From: Dasypus novemcinctus
Taxonomy: Eukaryota; Chordata; Mammalia; Cingulata; Dasypodidae
Length of the DNA: 64,000 nucleotides
Assembly (NCBI RefSeq): GCF_030445035.2
Contig: NC_080690.1
Coordinates: 35,118,796-35,182,795, forward strand
Direction: 5' to 3'
The notes below the pieces were generated by a model. It was not told the origin of the DNA. It saw only the letters and a list, made by a program, of their open reading frames with translations, and did not search any database. The translations under genes and the position numbers were made by a program. Of the stretch, positions 51,561-63,500 are shown piece after piece. Position 1 is the stretch's first letter. Each line of letters starts with the position of its first letter.

Positions 51561-52194
51561 ACAACCCCCAAATCAATAGTCACAGTACCTTCACTGTCAT
51601 TTGTGTACATGCACAGAGTAGCAAAAAGTTTGAGTCACCCGATGTACAGGTTCTCAGCTGAAGTCTAACAAGATCGCATTCTGCCTTCCTGTTTCAGCTT
51701 TCATACTGTAAACAAGCATCCTTTTATGGATATTTAATGCAATGTTTTCCACATTTTTGTGCTTTTTTTTTCCTTTGGTGATTTCTTCATTTAACTTGGC
51801 CCCCAAGTGTAGTACTGAAGTGCTGGTTAACGTTCCTAAGCCCATGAAAGCTCTGATGTGTCTTATGGAGAAAATATTTGTGTTAAACAAGCTTCTTTTA
51901 GGCATGAGTTATGATATATATCATCACTATTTGTTGTATTAAATAATGCATCTTTAAACAAAAACACTCATAAAAAGACTATGTATTGATTGGTTAACGA
52001 AAATGTTATGACCAGAGGCTTGCAAGACCCTAACCTTTTGTTTCCCCTGGAAGCAGTTTCAGTATCCACTGATTTAGGATTTGCTGCACCTCTTTAGAAC
52101 ACAAATACCATGAGTAATAAGAATTGAATGTATATATATACATTTTTATATTTTAATAAAATACATGTTTATGGTTGCATATATATTACAAATA

Positions 52195-52250
52195 TATGCA
52201 CAAATTGCTTATGTATATCTATATATCTATATATCTATATATAATTAAAG
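52195..52250. repeat. (TATATC)n / AT simple repeat
   Basis: ATGTATATCTATATATCTAT and continuing TATATC units up to about 52244, preceded by AT-rich sequence from 52120. Confidence 0.8.
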
Positions 52251-52324
52251 AAGGTTCTAGGACTTGATGAGGACCAATGGCCCTTGTAACTGAACCATGT
52301 TATGCCTATAAGGCTAGGGACCAG

Positions 52325-52540
52325 GGGAGAGGGCATATTAGAGTGGTTAGAAGCGTGAACTCTGCAGCCAGAATTCCACCAACTAGTGTGTTATTTAACC
52401 TCTTGGCATCTCATTTCCCCCCATCTATAAATAGGAATGATAATATTACCTATGGAATCATTAAGAGGATTCAGGGAGTTGATATTTAGTACAGAACTAA
52501 GTACCGTGGCTGGCACAGGATAAGCCCAAAGTGTTTGCCA
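52325..52540 (+). mobile_element. MIR SINE
   Basis: GAAGCGTGAACTCTGCAGCC, TATTTAACCTCTTGGCATCT, CCCATCTATAAATAGGAATG and GGCTGGCACAGGATAAGCCC give a near-complete plus-oriented MIR. Confidence 0.75.
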
Positions 52541-53750
52541 ATTAAATGTCGACTCAGTCGGTTGGCCTTGTCCAAGGTGCTGACGCCCCCAGGGTCTCAA
52601 TCCTCCTGGGAGTCCCCGGCTGGATTGGGATGGCCCAGTTCTCTCTGCCCAATCTCTTAACAAAGCCAGGTGCTCCTTTTGTCGCATGTCTCCCTTCAAT
52701 TCCAAAATTCAAACAGGAACACTAAAAATTTATTTGCCAGGTCCTGGATTTCTAATATTGGCTCTGACAGGTCCCGATCTGATTCTGCAGCTCATTTGAA
52801 ATGTCGGAGTTGCAATGTCCTTCCTTATCTGTGAGTATTGACCAGATGCACTCACTCTTGCCCCTTGGAAGTGTTACTGTTACTATCAAGTGAATGGAGA
52901 AGTGCGTCAAGGTTCAATGGCAATGACAAGGGAAGGTTGGGGGGAAGTAGTGTGTGAGCAGACATTTATCAGGGAAGGGGCTGTGGATGAGCAGCAAGCC
53001 GATGCCCCTGCAGCCAGTGTTTGGGGTGGCTTCAGGTCTCTCCTCTTCTGATTCCCATCCTAGGATGGGACTCTGGACCGGAACCTGAAGCTGCAGGTGG
53101 GAGGAGGGCTGCCCTTGTCTAACAGCCAGTCTCTACTACAGAAACAGTGAATGTGAGGTTCCTGGGTATGACCAGGCTATGGTCCTTGCCAGGTTTTCTC
53201 TGGTGCCAGGGGAAATCTCCCTGATTTCCAGCAGCCCGATCCCTTTTGCTTATGCTCTGCTAGTCTGGCCCAGCTCAGCCCCTCCCGGGCCTGGGGCCGA
53301 CAGGGTTGGTAGCTGGTAAGCAGGACACCAGAGCCCAGTTAGTGACCAACTATTTGTGTTGCCCCTAGCCCCTAAGCATCTGTCTCCTCCCTTCTGGGTA
53401 AAGACTGAGGTTAGGGCCCATCTGAGACTTGGCCCAGAGGGGACAGCATCTCCCTTACCAGAAGTCTAAGGGTCAACAGTGGAGAGCTTGTGGAGCATTT
53501 GGTCCTGCTGGCGTTGGGCTGCTGCCAGGCAAGGGCCATGGAGGCTGATAACCTCCTAAAGCTTGAACTTCCTGCCCAGATGGGCACATGCACTCAGGCC
53601 ATGGAGAGTCAGATACGGCAATCCAGATCCAACTTCTAACTTCAGGGAAACCATCCTAAAGAGCAGACACAGAAGGACCAGGGAACAGAGCCCCTGTTTT
53701 GTCTACAGGATCAAAGGAGCAGCTGGCCTGCTGTCAAATGGGCAGGGCCG
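52541..53750. other. Intergenic, no gene seen
   Basis: Unique-looking sequence between CES1 and SLC6A2. No exon or recognised repeat. The short open frames are in random positions. Confidence 0.4.
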
Positions 53751-53754
53751 GGTG

Positions 53755-53965
53755 AGAGAGGGAACAAACATTTTGAATACAATATTAGCATTAATCTCCC
53801 TACAGCCTTACCAGGTGGTCCTTATTGTCACCCCCATTTACAGGAGGCAAACTGGTGTAAAGGGAGGTTAAGTAACTTGCCCAAAGTTTCACACTATTGA
53901 GTGATGAAGTAGGGTTTGGATCCAGGCATTGTGGCCCCAGAGAGCTTGCTCTTAAGTATGAATCT
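53755..53965 (-). mobile_element. MIR SINE
   Basis: CTACAGCCTTACCAGGTGGT, CACCCCCATTTACAGGAGGC, GAGGTTAAGTAACTTGCCCA and GGATCCAGGCATTGTG form a complementary MIR. Confidence 0.75.
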
Positions 53966-54134
53966 CATTTGATCTTCTGGCAACTCCCTTGTGGTGATCT
54001 TATCCCCACACTTCAGAAAAAAGCAAGCTGCAGACATGTTACAAAGCTTGCTGAAGGTCCCCCAGCAGTTAAGTGGTGGAGTTGAGATTTAAACCCAAGT
54101 CTAGATTGGCATCAAAGGTTCTTTCCACTAAACC

Positions 54135-54266
54135 AGAGGTCTGCAAACTGCAGTCTCTAGGCCAAATCTAGCCCACCACCTGTTTTGTAAATAAATCTGT
54201 TTTCATACTATAACAGCAGAATTAATCGCAGCAGAGACTCTTACAGAGAAAGTTTGCCAGCTCCTA
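54135..54266 (+). mobile_element. hAT-type DNA transposon remnant (short copy)
   Basis: Third copy of the family: CAGAGGTCTGCAAACTGCAG at the left and AGTTTGCCAGCTCC at the right, an imperfect inverted terminal pair. The interior is deleted relative to 32006. Confidence 0.65.
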
Positions 54267-54269
54267 AAT

Positions 54270-56779
54270 AAACCTATAGGATAAACAAAGGGCAGCAGCT
54301 CCCAACCCTTTCTGTCATGGTTTGCCTGGCAAAGTAGTCATTCACATCACAGTGTGAATTAATCAATCCACTCAGTGACATTTCCCTGAGAGATCTCATA
54401 GAGTCAAAAATAGAAGAGACTTGAGAGTCACCTCATTCAGCTTCCGCAGTTTTTAGATGGGGAAACCAAGGATTGATGATGACTTATCCAACATAACTTA
54501 GCTATAACATTAGAGAAGCTGGTCTCAAGAGGACACTAGGGGTCCAAATCTTTTCATAGCCTTGACCCCTAATAGCATTGATCCATCCAGACCTTAATCA
54601 CCAAGCTTTGAGAAATTAGCAACCCGCTCGGGTCACGTCCCTCTTCTTGCTCCAGGCTCATCAACTGTGGAGGTTGCTGTACTGAACTAGAACTGGCAAA
54701 TCACCCTGGCTCTCCCATTTGGGGCCATGTGACAAACCGATCATCCACTAACCTGCAACAAGCCCTCACCTGATGACCACGTCCTCATCACCACAGCTCT
54801 GGGGTACTTGTCAGGACTGGTGTGATTCTACCCTTGCTTATTTCCAGCGGCACCAAACATAAGATCACTGGCAAAGCGGACCTGACTCTGCCCTTCAGCA
54901 GTGTGACCTTGGGCAGGTCACTTCTCACCTTCAGCCCTCAGCCTTCCCATCAGTCTAGGGGGGGTCGCACTGTTTCTGTTGCTGCTCACCTCACAGGGTC
55001 ATTGTCAGGCAAACAAATGAGGTGTCCTAGGTGGGATGGGTTAGAGGGAAAAGCCGGCTTGACACAGGGGGATGGAGGCTTGGAAATAAGCTCTGTTGTC
55101 ATCCTCATTCAGGTTGGGGTGGAAGGCAGAGACTGATGATTTGTCTTTAGAAGGGAGAGACCCTCAAAGCTCATCTTACACCTGTGCATCTTAAACATTT
55201 GAGACCCAGATCTATGATGGATCCTCTTCTCTGAAAGGGAGACCTGAACTCACTCAAACAAAATTTTCTTTAAATTCTGGAAGATATCATAATGTTTTGA
55301 ACCCCATCCATGAACTTAGTTTTAACAACTCATCTATTCATGGATCCATTTAATAACTTCTGATCCAATAACTCATGTTTTAATAATAATTATTGTTAAA
55401 TAGTTTAATAATTTAATAAATTATCAATAACTGATGATCAAATCAAAGCTTAGAAGCACACTACAGATGTCAGTGTCTTGGGAAAGAGATCAAAATGAAG
55501 CTACATCATCTCCAAAAGTAGAAAAAGGGTGCAATTCAACTTGGGAAAATTCAAAAGCCCATCAGGTGCCTAGAGTGAGGCTTGCCTTTGTGTCTTTGGC
55601 TTTGCCTGCCACATTTCTCATCCCAGGGGACAGAGAGGCTGCCTGGGTTTCCAGAGTCCCCCAAATTCCCAGAAGAGATGCCATTGTCCTTTCTGGTCCA
55701 GCCTCCCTCCCCTACTCCTACAGGGACTGTGACTTACTAAATGACAGCATGCTCGAGTGAAGGCTGGAAACACGGCTGTTTTGTTTGATTCATTATAATA
55801 AATCCTAACTTCAACTCTGGGTTAAAACAAAATGATCATAATAATAATATTGTCTCTGGGATGTCTTCTCAACTCTAATTTTGCGCAGGCCAAACCCCTG
55901 CCCACCCCAGGATCCTTTGCATACATGTCCTTGCTTCTCTCAGTGTACTTGAACAAGATGGGGCTCGTGCTGTCCAAAAAGAACCCCAGAAACTCTTAAT
56001 GGAAGAGACCTTAAAGGTTATGCATCCTTCCTCCCCTTCCCCTACCAGACTCTGAGTCCCCTCTGTAATCTCCCCAAGAGAAACTGCCTGCAATCTACTT
56101 GCCTATCTCCAGTGCTCAGGAGCTCACTCCTTTAAACTACAGCCTGTTTTCTGTTGCAAGTTGTCTTCTTTGGCTTCCTATCATTGACTCCAATTCAGCA
56201 CTTGGGTGTACGCCCCTCTCCCTAAGAGCCTTTACACATTTGAAGACATGGGCTGAATTGTTATTTAGCAATACCTCATTCATATTGGTTCAACTATCTA
56301 CTTGTTGACTTGAATTGGAAATAATTACATTTAAGTTCACACCTTTCCCCAAATAATGACAATACTCAGCTATGAGGGCCTAAGTGTGAAAGTATTCTTC
56401 TCCCCAGAAAAAATGCACATGTGCACAAAGTTGTACATTCAATTCTGGAGGTTCTAATCCCCTTGGAATTCAGCTCTAGAAATAAATTAAAAAGGAAAAA
56501 AAAGACTGGATAACTAAACCTGGTATCACTTGGTCTCCACCTACTGTTTAAATATAAACACTGCCAATCTCAGATCTAGGATTGCGAATCAAACCAGACT
56601 TCCAGGCTCCTGTTTCAAAAAGTTATTTAAAAAGTGATTAGGTCGAAAAGTGGGCCACTATTACCATAAGATCTTCCTTATCAGCTAAAAGCTAATTGCA
56701 GATAAACCTACTTGCCTTACATAATTCTTAGCATTTCACCATTGCAGAAAGCATTCAGAATTCCACTATCAGACACATG
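54270..56779. other. Intergenic, no gene seen
   Basis: Contains AT-rich sequence at about 55370-55440 (TAATAATTTAATAAATTATC) and otherwise unique-looking DNA. I see no exon or clear repeat, and the poly-A end of the convergent SLC6A2 follows. Confidence 0.4.
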
Positions 56780-59700
56780 GCACAGGAAATATTCTTTATT
56801 ACTCTGTACATTTATTTTCCGTGAATAGAACAGTTTTTAAAATAAATCCAGACCAGACAAAGAAATTGGCATGACATTGTATCAGTCCCTGACACAGAAA
56901 GGATACCATTGAAACACGTCTTATTTACACAGCAGTGGAGAGACAGAGGGACAAGGGCAGGTACCCCAAAAGTGACTTCCCATTCACTCCTGGGATTTAC
57001 AAGGGCATGAAGACATGTTACCCTCAAATTCCTCAAAACAAGTTTCAAAACAAAAGGGTAGGATTTTCTTTTTTCGATGCCAAGTATTTATGGCATCACT
57101 CGAAGAAATATCTGAGAAAGAGGGACTAGAACTAGTGGGTGTCCAGAAAAATCAAACTTCTGGAAGTCAGAAACCTGATGTTTTCCATTTTTGGTCACTG
57201 GATCATTCTGGAAAGTCCTGCAGGAAGTAATGCTCTGCCTTCATTGCAGTCTCAGCACAAGAGTGTCAGCATGGAGACACAAAGTTGTTTTGACTTGATG
57301 GGACCTTTGATTATCTGATCAAACCCCTGATTTTACAGATGACAAATCCTGAAGCCTAGAGAGGTGATGTCAGTCTCCCCAGGCCAGCTGGCAGGTCAAT
57401 GGCCGAGCCAAGGCTCAGACCCAGGCCTGTGTGCCTTTAAATGCTGTGCTGTTTCTCCCACACCACACTCCCTCTCTGTTCTTCTCCATTTCATGACTTT
57501 CAAAGAAAGTAAGCAAACTAAATGAGCTCAGTGGGCTTGTGTTCCTAAGAAACGACTTCTTTGTTAAGAATGCTTCAGTCTCACATTATTAGGGCTGGAG
57601 AAAACATCATCTGACAGTGGGGACTCACTCCTTCCTAGGGGGAGTCCTTCCAAGAATTAAGGCAGCTTTGGGGACTTTTGTTCGGCAGGATATTTGGCAA
57701 GAGGCGACAACTCCTCTTCTCTTTTGTCTTCTTTGCATCTGGAATCGAGACTATCAAGTGGATGCTGAATAACCAGACACTGAGTAGATGCTGTCATGGT
57801 CTTAAACTGATACTTTACATTTTATGGAAAACAATAATTCTTTTAAAACCTGGTAAAATATCAGAAGTGTCGTACACAGCACACAGGGGCACACTTGTCC
57901 CGGGTAACCTCTGCTATTAAAAAGAAGACCACAAAAAACAAGTCAAAAGGTTTTATGATAAAGCACATAACCCTCCTCCTCTATTAAGCGTGGGTGGAAA
58001 AGTGAACCCCGAAGGTCTCCTAGCACCGCCACAAGATCTTCCTGGGGGACCCCCGACAGGAACGCTGGCCCGACTCCTGGCTCAGGAGCCAACTTCCCCC
58101 GCGAGGCAGCACCATGGCTTCGGTTTGGTGTTGGTTCAGCTAGCACCACATCTTCCGTTCCCCCTTGGGACAAATGTCTGGAGGCAGAAGGGCCACGTGC
58201 AGATGGCAAAGAGAAAATTCCAGGCGCCCTCTGAATTGTGCCCTGTTCTCATACACACAGGCTTTTCTGACTGTTCCCTCTCGTTTCTGCCCGACGGACC
58301 CTGTTTTTCATCCCTCCCTGTTCTAAAGAGTGATTGTTTTCATCAAAAGAGAGCAGCTAAATAATTTCCTCTCTGGCAACCAGCTAGATGAAAATAAATG
58401 ACACCCTCTCCCCTCTTCCCATCTTCTCACACATTGTTCTGTTGCTGAGAAATACTTCTTTGCCACTTGGATGGACTGTTGATTAATTACGGCTATGGGT
58501 GGGGGAACCATATTGTGCAGGGTATTTCAACGGGCTCTGGGCTAGGAGTCACAGATCTGAATTTAGAGTCCAGCTTGATCCCTTTGTAGCTGAGAAACTG
58601 CAAGTGTGACCAGAATCCTGGGCGCTGGTGTCCTCACCTGGGAAAAGGGAAACAGAACCAGCCCGCCAGTCCTCCCTGGTGACTGACAGGCAACGTGGGG
58701 AAAGTGCTTTGTGAAAAACAAGACAGAAAGGCCTCGGGAGCAATTCCCGTTCATGGGAAGACTAAGACGCCGCTACCAGGGTTGGATCCCATCCATGGTG
58801 GGGCTGCCCTGCTCTCATCTCCCACGACCCGCTTTACTGTTCCCTCCGCTGGATGACACCAGACCCCCCCGTCACAGGGGTCCGAGACACCCGCCATCTG
58901 CACTGTCACAGCCTTGGACTGGCCTCTTATATGGAAAGATCGACTGTTTCTGGGTTTTCCCTCTTTTCTTTAAAGAAGACCTAATGATACTGATTTAGTG
59001 GCGAAACCTCAGGGCCACCAGAGAGAAAGCCACCTCCTTGCCCTAGCTGGCCTCCCCACAGCCCTCTTCCCCAGACTGCAGGACGAGGCTCAGTGACACC
59101 CTTGTTTCGTGCAAAGTGCCGTCACCATGCACGTCTCCCTCCACTCCCAGGTCTGAGACAAAGGGAAGACCGTTTTTATATTTTGCATTTTGCCCAAGGT
59201 TTGCAGCAGGGCCTCCCATAATCAGGATATGAGCCCCAGAGGCTCGATTTCCCAGCAGGAGCTTGAACAGACCCAAAACCATAAACAGAAACCACAGATG
59301 GACGCCACCAACTTACCAAGCCGCGCATCACTTCTCTTACTGAGCACAACCCGACCGCCCGCAGCAGCAGAGGGCACCACTCCTGAGTTTGTATCAGAAG
59401 TAAACTAGAAATTCCCTGCTCCCGCCGCTCAGAACATTCTCCCAGTTTGACCGGCCTGGCTGCAGTCTGTGTGCTTGGTACCACCCTGTCCTCCAAAGTG
59501 CCCCATCTAGGGGCCAAGTCCCACCCCTCAGGACCCTTGGTCCAAGCTGAATGGGATTCCCAGGGAGAGGCTTGGCAGGTGGCTGTGAACAAGGAACAAA
59601 CACGAGAGACTGTGAGTCTGCCCACTGGAGCAGCAGAAAAACCCACGGTGGAGACACACATCTGGCCTGGCTGGGTTCTGGGTTTCTGGACCCCACGTGG

Positions 59701-60519
59701 CTTTGGTGGACGCGGCCCTCCTCGCGGCCGCCCGCACGTTTCTGGTGGACGTGCCTGCTCAGAGCCTCTCACTGCAGCTCAGCTTTCCCTTGACACTCGT
59801 GGCTCTGGACCCACCGACCACCCGCTCCCAGAAGCCAGGAGTTTGAACGTACACATCAAACTCAGATTAGCCTGATGAAAGTGCAGAGCTCGTGAACCCC
59901 AAAGCCGCTTTCCACACGCTTTACTTCAGGGGTACTTAAATCCAAGCTCCCGGGCTGAGGGTCGGGCACCAGAGAGCTGAGTGGGCTGAGCAGGAGGGAG
60001 AAGACCGAGGCGTCTGTCCCCACACTCGGTGGGGGTTTTGGTTGTTTGCTTGAATTGGGTTTGGGTTTTTTTCAGTTGTTTTTTGTTTGTTTGGTATCTG
60101 ACCAGAAGCATCATCCTCTTTCTGACTCGATGGACTGAGAATTTCCTTCTGTGGCCCCCCAAACAAGCCAGCATGGGGGATTCTACGCAAGCCACAGCAG
60201 ATTCCATGCACCAGAGCCTGGGCTGGCTCCCCGTGGGCAGGGGACCTCTCCCCAAAACAAAAGAGGTTCAGCAGAGGTGGTTTTTGTCTGTTCCCTTCTC
60301 TCCTCCTCTCCCTCGAGGCTTCCTAATCCAAGCTCACATCCCCCAGGCCAAAAGAACAGAAGGTGAACGAAAACCAGTCACCGGCTCATTTGGGAAAAGA
60401 GGAGAGGGTCAGAAAGGGCGTCTTCCCGTAGAGGAATCCCAAGACAGTGGCCGGCCGTGGCGAGGCAGACGCCTTCGGCCGGGGTGTTGGCACCGGGGTC
60501 TCCTCCTCGGGGCCGGCGT
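56780..60519 (-). other. SLC6A2: Probable SLC6A2 3'UTR with poly-A signals
   Basis: Downstream of the stop the minus strand stays largely free of young repeats for 3.7 kb. It then reaches two AATAAA signals (complements at 56811-56816 and 56795-56800) followed by a TG-rich stretch at 56765-56782. NET mRNAs are known in a long form of nearly 6 kb, which such a UTR would explain (established knowledge from memory). A decayed MIR at about 57325-57470 lies inside it. The extent is inferred. Confidence 0.6.
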
Positions 60520-63500
60520 TCAGATGGCCAACCAGTGCTGCAACTGCAGAGAAAGAGGGGGAGGCCTTTGGGACGGGGCCGGCGGTGAGCAGGGGCCAAG
60601 AGGACCGAGAACTAGCTGAAGGGCAAAGCAAACGAGGGCACAGGAAAAACAACCCCCCTGGCAGCTGACTCCACCGATCACAGGGACTTACGGACTGATT
60701 CCCCAATGGCCCCCTGGAGCCCAGAGAGGGCCAAGGGCCTTCTGGAAGTCACACAGCAAGTCTGAAGCAGGGGGTTCACCAAGACCCACCTTGACCCTCA
60801 GCCCCTTCCCTCAGTGTTTTTAAGGAGGAAAGGACAGGTCTTAGGTGAAGGTGTTACTCATGTACCTGCAGCAATTCCTTCAAGATAATTTCTCTGCCTG
60901 GTCTGATGACATTCCATGGTGACAACTCATAGAGATAGAATAGGTTCTAGGAAAGATTGGGCATTTGGCCTCACAGGGCCTGGGTTCAAGTCCCAACTCT
61001 GTCCCCTACAAACTGTATGAACTCAGGCACCTTACAAAGTCTTCCTGAGCATCAGAATCCTCTCCCCTGGCAGGGGACTGGGGTAAGCATCAGCACACAG
61101 AGTTAAAACGTACGGATTGGACCTGGGAAGCAGGTCAGGCAGGAAAAAGCCCCCTATTTTAATAACCAGGATGCAGAGGCTCAGACAGAGAGATGGAATG
61201 TCATGTCCAAAGTTACACAGCCAGGGAGCGGTGGGCCCCAGCCGCCTTCCTCCGGGTCCCCCGCCAGGCTGCCTCTCCTTGCACGCCTCCGCACCCCTCC
61301 CCTTCCCCCGGCTGCCTCTCTGTCTGAGCCACAGGCAGGGAGAGGGGGGCAGGGCGGCTGTAGAAGGCACAGGACAGCCCCCTCCCTCCTCCTTCCCCAA
61401 CACCACACCCCAGCAAGGTTGCTCTGGGGTTCGGGCCCCCACTTGGAAGGGCCATGACTGCACCCACCTGGAACTGCCTGACATCCCGCCGGGCCACCAG
61501 GTGGTGCTCGTTCTCCGGCGTGATGCCATAGGCCAGTCTCTGTGACAGGAGGGAGAAAAGCAGGAGGCCTCAGTGGCCCAGCTGGCACTCCCAGATGAGG
61601 GCCACCAGCCACTTAACCCGAAATCCCCACATGGCTCTGAGGCCCATACAGGACGCTCCCTCATGCTTTTTCATGAAGCTTGTTGATTCGCTTCGAGCCA
61701 TTTGCCCAGCAAATGTTTATGAAGCCCCCTACTGCCGTTAAACACTTGTGCCAGGCTCTGGGGATCCAGAGGTGACAGTGGCCCACACAGTCTCTGCTTG
61801 GGGGGGGGCACTTACAGGTCATATAAAGGGCTGGTACTTGGGAAACTACTTATTGGAGTAGGTGCTGCATCAGAAAAGCTCTGAGCACCATGACAGTACG
61901 TGAGGGGCACCCGGCCCTGCACGGGGTCAGGGCTGGTCTCCTCAAGTCATAGGCACATGCAGGAGTCACTCGGCAAATGCTTCACCAATGCACGACTGGT
62001 CCTGGAGGGTGGGAAACCCTCCCCGCCCCCACCGTGTGGAGAATAGAAGATGTTGTGATAGTTCACAACAGGCCCTGGTTCTCAAGGGCACATGAGCTCG
62101 CAGAATGAAGGGCCCTCCCAGTGACCCAGGCTTTGGGGTTTCCTGGGAGGAGACATCACAGGAGTGGGGGAGGGGGACGGTAGACCCAGGGGCAGGGACC
62201 CTCTTCCCTAAGGCTCACTCAAGTTTGTTCCTGACCTGGCTCTCCCATTAGAATGAGAGTTCCGGAAGGGCAGGAATTTTTGTCTGGTGCCTAGAGGACT
62301 TCCTGGCACATATTAGGCCCTCATTAAATATTTGTAAAGTGAGTGGACGACGGAATGAAGACATGAAATCTTTACTTTGCAAAATAAGAACATGAAAAAA
62401 ACACTATCAGCGTTAGTTTATAAACGAATAAAAGAAAGGGTATTTTAACAATCAAAGAACAGGAAGGACATAATTTCAGGAAAAAAAGGACACTGTTTCC
62501 CATATAGTGTATATAAAAATATAAATAAATGCATATGCCATGCATGCAGGTAAGAGAAGAAAACGTACTTTGGAAACCACTGGTTCACGATGATTAAGTT
62601 GACAGGTTCAAGAAAAAGGCAGGTTCAAGAAAAGTCTAGATGACCAGGCCAAAGGGGGCTTGGGATGGGGAACTGAGACACCCAGGGACTTGACAAAACC
62701 CTAGGAGCAGAACCAGTTAAGGCAGTCTGTCCGATTAATCCTTAGCAAACTCAAGGGCTATCTTCCCACATAGACAATAGTGGGAACAGTATGTATTGAA
62801 TGCCTACTATGTGCCAGGTACTTTGCTAAGCACTCCCTTTTCCCTCAAGGTACGTATTATTAAGTTCATGTTACTGATGTGGAAACTGAGGCTCTAAGGG
62901 GTTAAAAAACTTGGCCAATGTGGAGGGTCTGTCTGACCCCAAGGTCTAGATCCTTCTGTCCCACTTCTTTCCACCCCATTGGGCCATGACTAGGGGTGTC
63001 CCCTCCCCTCCATCCCATTCCCCAAACGGTGCCCTCGCCCCCTCCCGTCCCGTGCCACGCGGCCCCAGCACCCACCTCCCAGAAGGAGCCCCGCGTGCTG
63101 AGGAACTTGTAGATGATGTAGGCGGGCACCAGCACCATGGAGGAGAGGGCGATGCCCCACCCAACCCAGTTGGCCCAGAGCGGGAAGATGTAGTCGTCGT
63201 ACGTGAGCGGCTTGAAGTTGACGATGCTGACCACCACCACGAACTGGGAGAGAGAGACAGGGGCGCAGACAGGTGGCGGAGCGGCCAGGGAGGGCCCGGG
63301 GAGGGCCAGACGGGAAGACAGAGCGGGAGAGGGTCCAGGGGAGGGAGAGAGGGAGGCAGAGGACACAGGAGAAAGGAGAGAAAGAGCAAGTTCAGAGAGA
63401 ACGCAGAGGGGGAGACAGATGGCCAGGAAAGCAGAGAATGAGGAGAGAGGGGCAAGGTAGAAAGGAGGAAATTCAGGAAGGGAAAGATGACAGGAGGGAG

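Noticed and set aside
59176-59772. 198-codon minus-strand frame downstream of the SLC6A2 stop
   Set aside because: Falls in the probable SLC6A2 3'UTR and is rich in Arg, Pro and Gly as expected from GC bias. No recognisable domain.
60029-60619. 196-codon plus-strand frame over the last SLC6A2 exon
   Set aside because: It is antisense to the true exon, whose seven residues and splice site match NET exactly. No independent support.
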